DNA of 64,000 nucleotides from Phytoseiulus persimilis (Eukaryota > Arthropoda > Arachnida > Mesostigmata > Phytoseiidae), in contig CM075102.1 of NCBI GenBank assembly GCA_037576195.1, positions 3,596,001 through 3,660,000 on the forward strand, read 5' to 3'. This document shows, piece by piece, positions 59,878 to 64,000 of the stretch (position 1 is the stretch's first letter; each line of letters begins with the position of its first letter). The notes beneath the pieces were generated by a model. The model made no database searches, was not told the DNA's origin, and saw nothing but the letters and a program-made list of their open reading frames with translations. A program made the position numbers and the translations under genes.

Positions 59878-62800
59878 TGCTCCCTCCGCTCAGACGAAGA
59901 AAACGTTCTTTTCTTCGATGCGAGACGCTGCGTTCTGAACTCTCGCCTTGTAGGCTCCCCAGAGAAACAGTCAGACCTATACGTGAGTCTGGGCAATGGC
60001 TTCCCATACTTGCGTTCTCCAGGAGTTGAAGTGAGCTGAGCTCATGATCGCGAAATAGGGATCACTTCACTGGCGTCTATTCTTCGGAGAACATGACGTC
60101 AACTTCCCCTCAGATGGGAAACGAAATCCTCCAGGAGTGGGTGTCACAGAAAGGGGACTTTCTTGCGCTCACCCGCAATCACTCAGCGACCCATGAATGC
60201 CAGAAGGCCTCCCGCATAGAATCGCTTAAGAGCTTCAACATGTCAGAAAATAGAAATCGAAACAGCTAAGAGCGAGGATGACTCCGAGGCTAGCTCGAAG
60301 CAAGCCCCTGGAGCTCTTTAAAAATCGATGAGTGGCTCGTTTTGACTTCCAACCACTCCGTGTAGAGCCCGTTCCTTGGGCTGTACCCGGTCGTCAGGGA
60401 CTGCTCGACTATGATTCCGAACTTCACGTATTTTCGAAGGTGTCCGTATGTTCGAGAGTTTCATCGGTGGATTGGATATCAGAACTTGACGTCATCGAAG
60501 CATGCGAAATCACCACCCTTCGTCAGCGGCTTTCTACCGGACGCCATTCATTCCTCGTAGTGCTGCCCCTCCTCATTCTCACCATCGTCTCGTCTGTCTG
60601 ATGCATTCAACATCACGTCATCTGCCCGATCCTGGCGCCGGCGTCGACTGTTGAGTCGATACAAAATCCGATGAGTTGCTCGATAGTTTCCTTGCTACTA
60701 TGTCTTCTAAGGCTATCCTATCCCGCTATCCCTCGCTAGCGGTCGTCTCCCAAATGTAAGCGACTCGACGACGCGACGTTCCGCATGTGGGTTTCTAGTG
60801 TTGTGGTGATACTCCGACTTGTCCGAGCCCACAACAGCTCCAATTGGCGACCGCATTCCTCGGTCATGCACGGATCGAGACATTTCTTGTCCATCATACA
60901 TGAGAGGTCTGCATTTGTGACCACCGGATGTAGATGTCAGCATTGCGATGATGCGGGCTTCGTTATGGTCAGTCGAGGGGAGGTGACATCCTCAACATCT
61001 CGCTCTGCAAAGTCCAGCTGCTGTACGCAACGAGGAAGACAGTACTTTAGTCTGACATACATATACGTGAGGTAACAGTCGTAGTAATCCCGCAGTTCCA
61101 GAATGAAGGAAATGAACTGCAAAATTTCTCCCCGTACTCGGCTGGAACGTTCTGACAAATATTCGCTGGTCGTCAATTCAGAGGAGTACGGCTTTGCATC
61201 AACCTCTTGAGTCGGTCGACGCTGGGTCCAACACTCTCGGGCACGCTCGATTTGCGTTCTCCAGCGACAGCTTCCAGCTCCAAAGCTGCCGTGCATGACT
61301 TCTCTCTGACGGACTCGCTGACACCAGCGGGTCCATCGTTCGTATTCACCTCAGAGCGCCATGATGGAACGATCAGAAGCCGCAGAAGAAACAGACTGCG
61401 GCGTTTTGCTGCTCAGTGATTCTGCGAACGCACCGTAGTTGGCTCGCATTTCTCGGAAGGAACTGCGGTCCGGCACAGTCACATTTCAAAGAAGAACTGC
61501 TTCACTTCTGAAGAAGCGCGAACAACGAACTGATTTCTCAGAATGCTTTGAAGCGCAAAGTCATCAAAACAGAGAGGTTGCGCTGTGAGAGTCTCTGGTG
61601 ATACTTCACGGAAAAATGTGCCTCGTTGACGTTCGACAAAGAGTGAGAGGGTTTGGTGGCTTAGAACCCGTGGGAAGTGCCTATCGGATGACGACGTTTC
61701 CTGCGTAAGACTGATCAGGACGTTCCCAGAGCAAGGCAATCCCACTGATGAGGCTAATAAACGACTAAAAATCGACGATCCACGGCGAGCATCTACGGCA
61801 GTAATGTCAGCTGTTCGTTTTCCTGAGTAGAACTCGACCCGATTTGACGTTCATAGAAGAGCTGAAACATGATCCATGATTCTGTCACCGAGGTACTCCG
61901 TCAATGAACGCCACCGAGACAACTCCTCGAAAAATTCGGACCTCTTTCATTGATACTCGATGGTACCGGTGGTACCATAATTATCGGTGGCTGCTCCCAA
62001 TTCATTCAAACACCAGGCGCACGTTGAGGCAGGTCGTTGCAAGCGACGATAGGGCAATTTCACAAACAGGTGGATGACCCGAAGAGAGCGACCGGATGGA
62101 GAGGAATGCGCACCAATGACGTTCTTGCGACCGCGTCTGAAGTGATCCTCCCAGGAGTAGAAAACAGCGATACACAGACCTCCAAATTTGAGGTTAAGAA
62201 TAGTCGAACATCTGATCTAAAGGGCCTAACGAAACGGAGCCAGCTCAATGTCTAAGCTCATATGCCTTCCGGAGTGCCGAAGTCATGGAGCGAGCCCAGC
62301 AATAATGTCAACGATTGCAGCTCAGGAACCAATCACGCAAGTCAGTGGATCCTGAGATCATCGTGATTATACAATATTTCCAACATATCTCAGGTTATCT
62401 CAAAGATGTTCCACGAAGCTCAAGGAGAACCCAAGTTACCAGCTTCGCGGACTGGAGCAGCTCGTTGATCGCGGAATAACCGTATGTTCTATCTGACAGC
62501 AGTCGAGGAGGCGTTTTTCAGCGGATTCACGCTGTGAACGTCTAAAATCTCGTGACCCCAAAGTGCCCGAAATCCCCTCTGTAAATACACCACATCCACA
62601 CTCCTATCCAAACCAGTGTTCGATTATAAGATTCCATAAGTAAATCCGAAGGAAGCTGTATCAATCGGCGGATGGCCTTCTCCTTGCTTCGCAGCTGATT
62701 TCCAGTCGTGGAAACGGTCAGAATTCCATCCGGAGTTCTCGGAACCGCCTGCGTGCTGAGTTTCGGAACAGGGGGCAGCCACGCCAGACGACGGGGAATA

Positions 62801-64000
62801 GAAGCAGGACGCTCTGGGGTGTCGCTGCTCTGCTAATGGAGATCTGCAGAACAGATGACAAACCATGCTCTTCAGAACAAGGACAGGTCATCGAACGCCC
62901 GATGCACACTCTCTGTGAACGATCGAGTCCCAGAACTTTAGTGAACTCATAGTCTGTGCCAATCGCATCAAACTCCGAGTAGCGTCCACAATAACCACAC
63001 ATTGAAGGAGCATGGATCTCAACATGGCCGGGGAAACAGAACCGTTTCCGGGGGTGATTGGCTCATAGGAAGCCATCATTCGATGTCTGAGCCATCATTA
63101 CCCCGGAGGCTCAGAGGGTTTTCAGTTGGGAGCCGCTTCATCCAGCTTCCGGAACGGAGAGGAATCCGAGTTGGGCTCAATGTTTTCCTCGCTCTTTCGC
63201 TGTTGAACGAGGCCGAGATTCTAGGGGCAGTCAAGCTTGGGATCAGCAGGAGTCGAACGAGGTTTCACACCAGGTTGACGAAAACCATACATTAGAACGG
63301 ATTCACAGCCTCCTGCGAGCAATGTAATGAATTTGAAGTCTCCTTATCGATTGCCGAACACTGTGCTCAATGTGCGTTCTCGAAAGAACCCGCATCGTCA
63401 TTACAGCTCCAGATTCGCCTCAACATTAACGATCGCATAATGAGCATTTCCAGGGAATCGTCGAGGAAAGAGAGGGTCTCAATATCTCGAGGAAACGTTT
63501 CCAACCTCCCGCGCCGTGTGAGCTCTCCTTTCCTAGCAATGGATGCAACAACTCACTCGACAGGAGTTGCGCTTCCGGGAGAACTGTGACTGCAGTTCAA
63601 CCGGGAGCCGAGGCAGAAGTTGGATCTGGGGAGGCAATCGTGAAGAAAGGAACGATTCCAAACAAGGCGAGAGCGAAACGAAAGTCGAACACTAAAGAGC
63701 AGAACAGAGATATGAAGAAGATAGCATGAGACACGCGCAGGACTCGTGCGCGACATTCTTTCAGCAAACCGTGAACCGTGACCGAAAGCTCCATTGTATA
63801 CACAAATGGAGGTTTATCATCACTCATCTGATGACTATACTGATTTCAAGAAGGAGATTTCCTTCCCTCCGATCCGCTCGACCCAGTTTGATGTTGATCT
63901 CACACGACGAAGTTAAACCCCTTCACTAAGGAACAAAAAATTGAGAGGAGAACGAGAATAGTACTTTTGCGCTGCTTCGACGTTTTGCTAGGCTCCGAAT
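59878..64000. other. No gene recognised; a few possible exons
   Basis: Minus-strand frames at 60937-61296 and 61479-61745 have somewhat protein-like composition. A minus-strand frame from the ATG at 63827 to 63597 (76 aa) has a strong hydrophobic stretch (HAIFFISLFCSLVFDFRF). None could be extended into a convincing spliced gene, so they are not called as CDS. Confidence 0.35.

Noticed and set aside
63597-63827. 76-codon hydrophobic frame on minus
   Set aside because: It could be an exon of a membrane protein, but there is no family match and no adjoining exon was found.

Overview
This is eukaryotic nuclear DNA of fairly high GC content, and most likely arthropod. The recognisable host genes have GT-AG introns of about 90-660 bp or no introns at all. 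They include a divergent ionotropic receptor and a fragment resembling an arthropod gustatory receptor. A mite or tick source would fit, but that is inference. Recognisable genes are sparse, and repeats and mobile-element fossils fill much of the window.

Layout. 1-15.3 kb: no gene recognised. 15.3-18.0 kb (minus): a complete seven-exon NUDCD3-like co-chaperone gene. 18.5-19.7 kb: a foldback-type element with two roughly 335-bp inverted arms and, between them, about five units of a 45-bp repeat. 23.0-24.0 kb (minus): an intronless PKA-like kinase whose activation segment is largely missing. 25.3-31.5 kb: a LINE relic interrupted by a 4.1-kb hAT transposon with exact ends, an 8-bp target duplication and a decayed transposase. 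32.6-35.7 kb (plus): an ionotropic receptor followed by a broken gustatory-receptor-like fragment.

36.06-54.49 kb is one large minisatellite of 45-bp units, roughly 250 copies in about 11.5 kb. A 6.7-kb Ty3/Gypsy LTR retrotransposon (40603-47337) sits inside one repeat unit and is bounded by a CTTC target duplication. A short poly(A)-tailed insert sits in another unit. The 45-bp unit has no stop codon in several frames on both strands, so it produces many long but probably meaningless ORFs. Diverged units of the same repeat occur in the foldback element and at 31.5 kb. There the differences between units fall largely on third positions of one frame (YGQIGPGITPP...), which hints at a coding origin.

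54.5-64 kb: a 944-bp non-autonomous TIR element with internal 67-bp repeats, and one small two-exon gene of unknown function at 59.3-59.9 kb. The rest is unassigned.

The genes do not form an obvious pathway. NUDCD3 is housekeeping, the kinase looks like a decayed or repurposed lineage-specific PKA paralogue, and the receptor pair is chemosensory. The most unusual feature is the link between the 45-bp array, the foldback element and a possible ancestral repeat protein.
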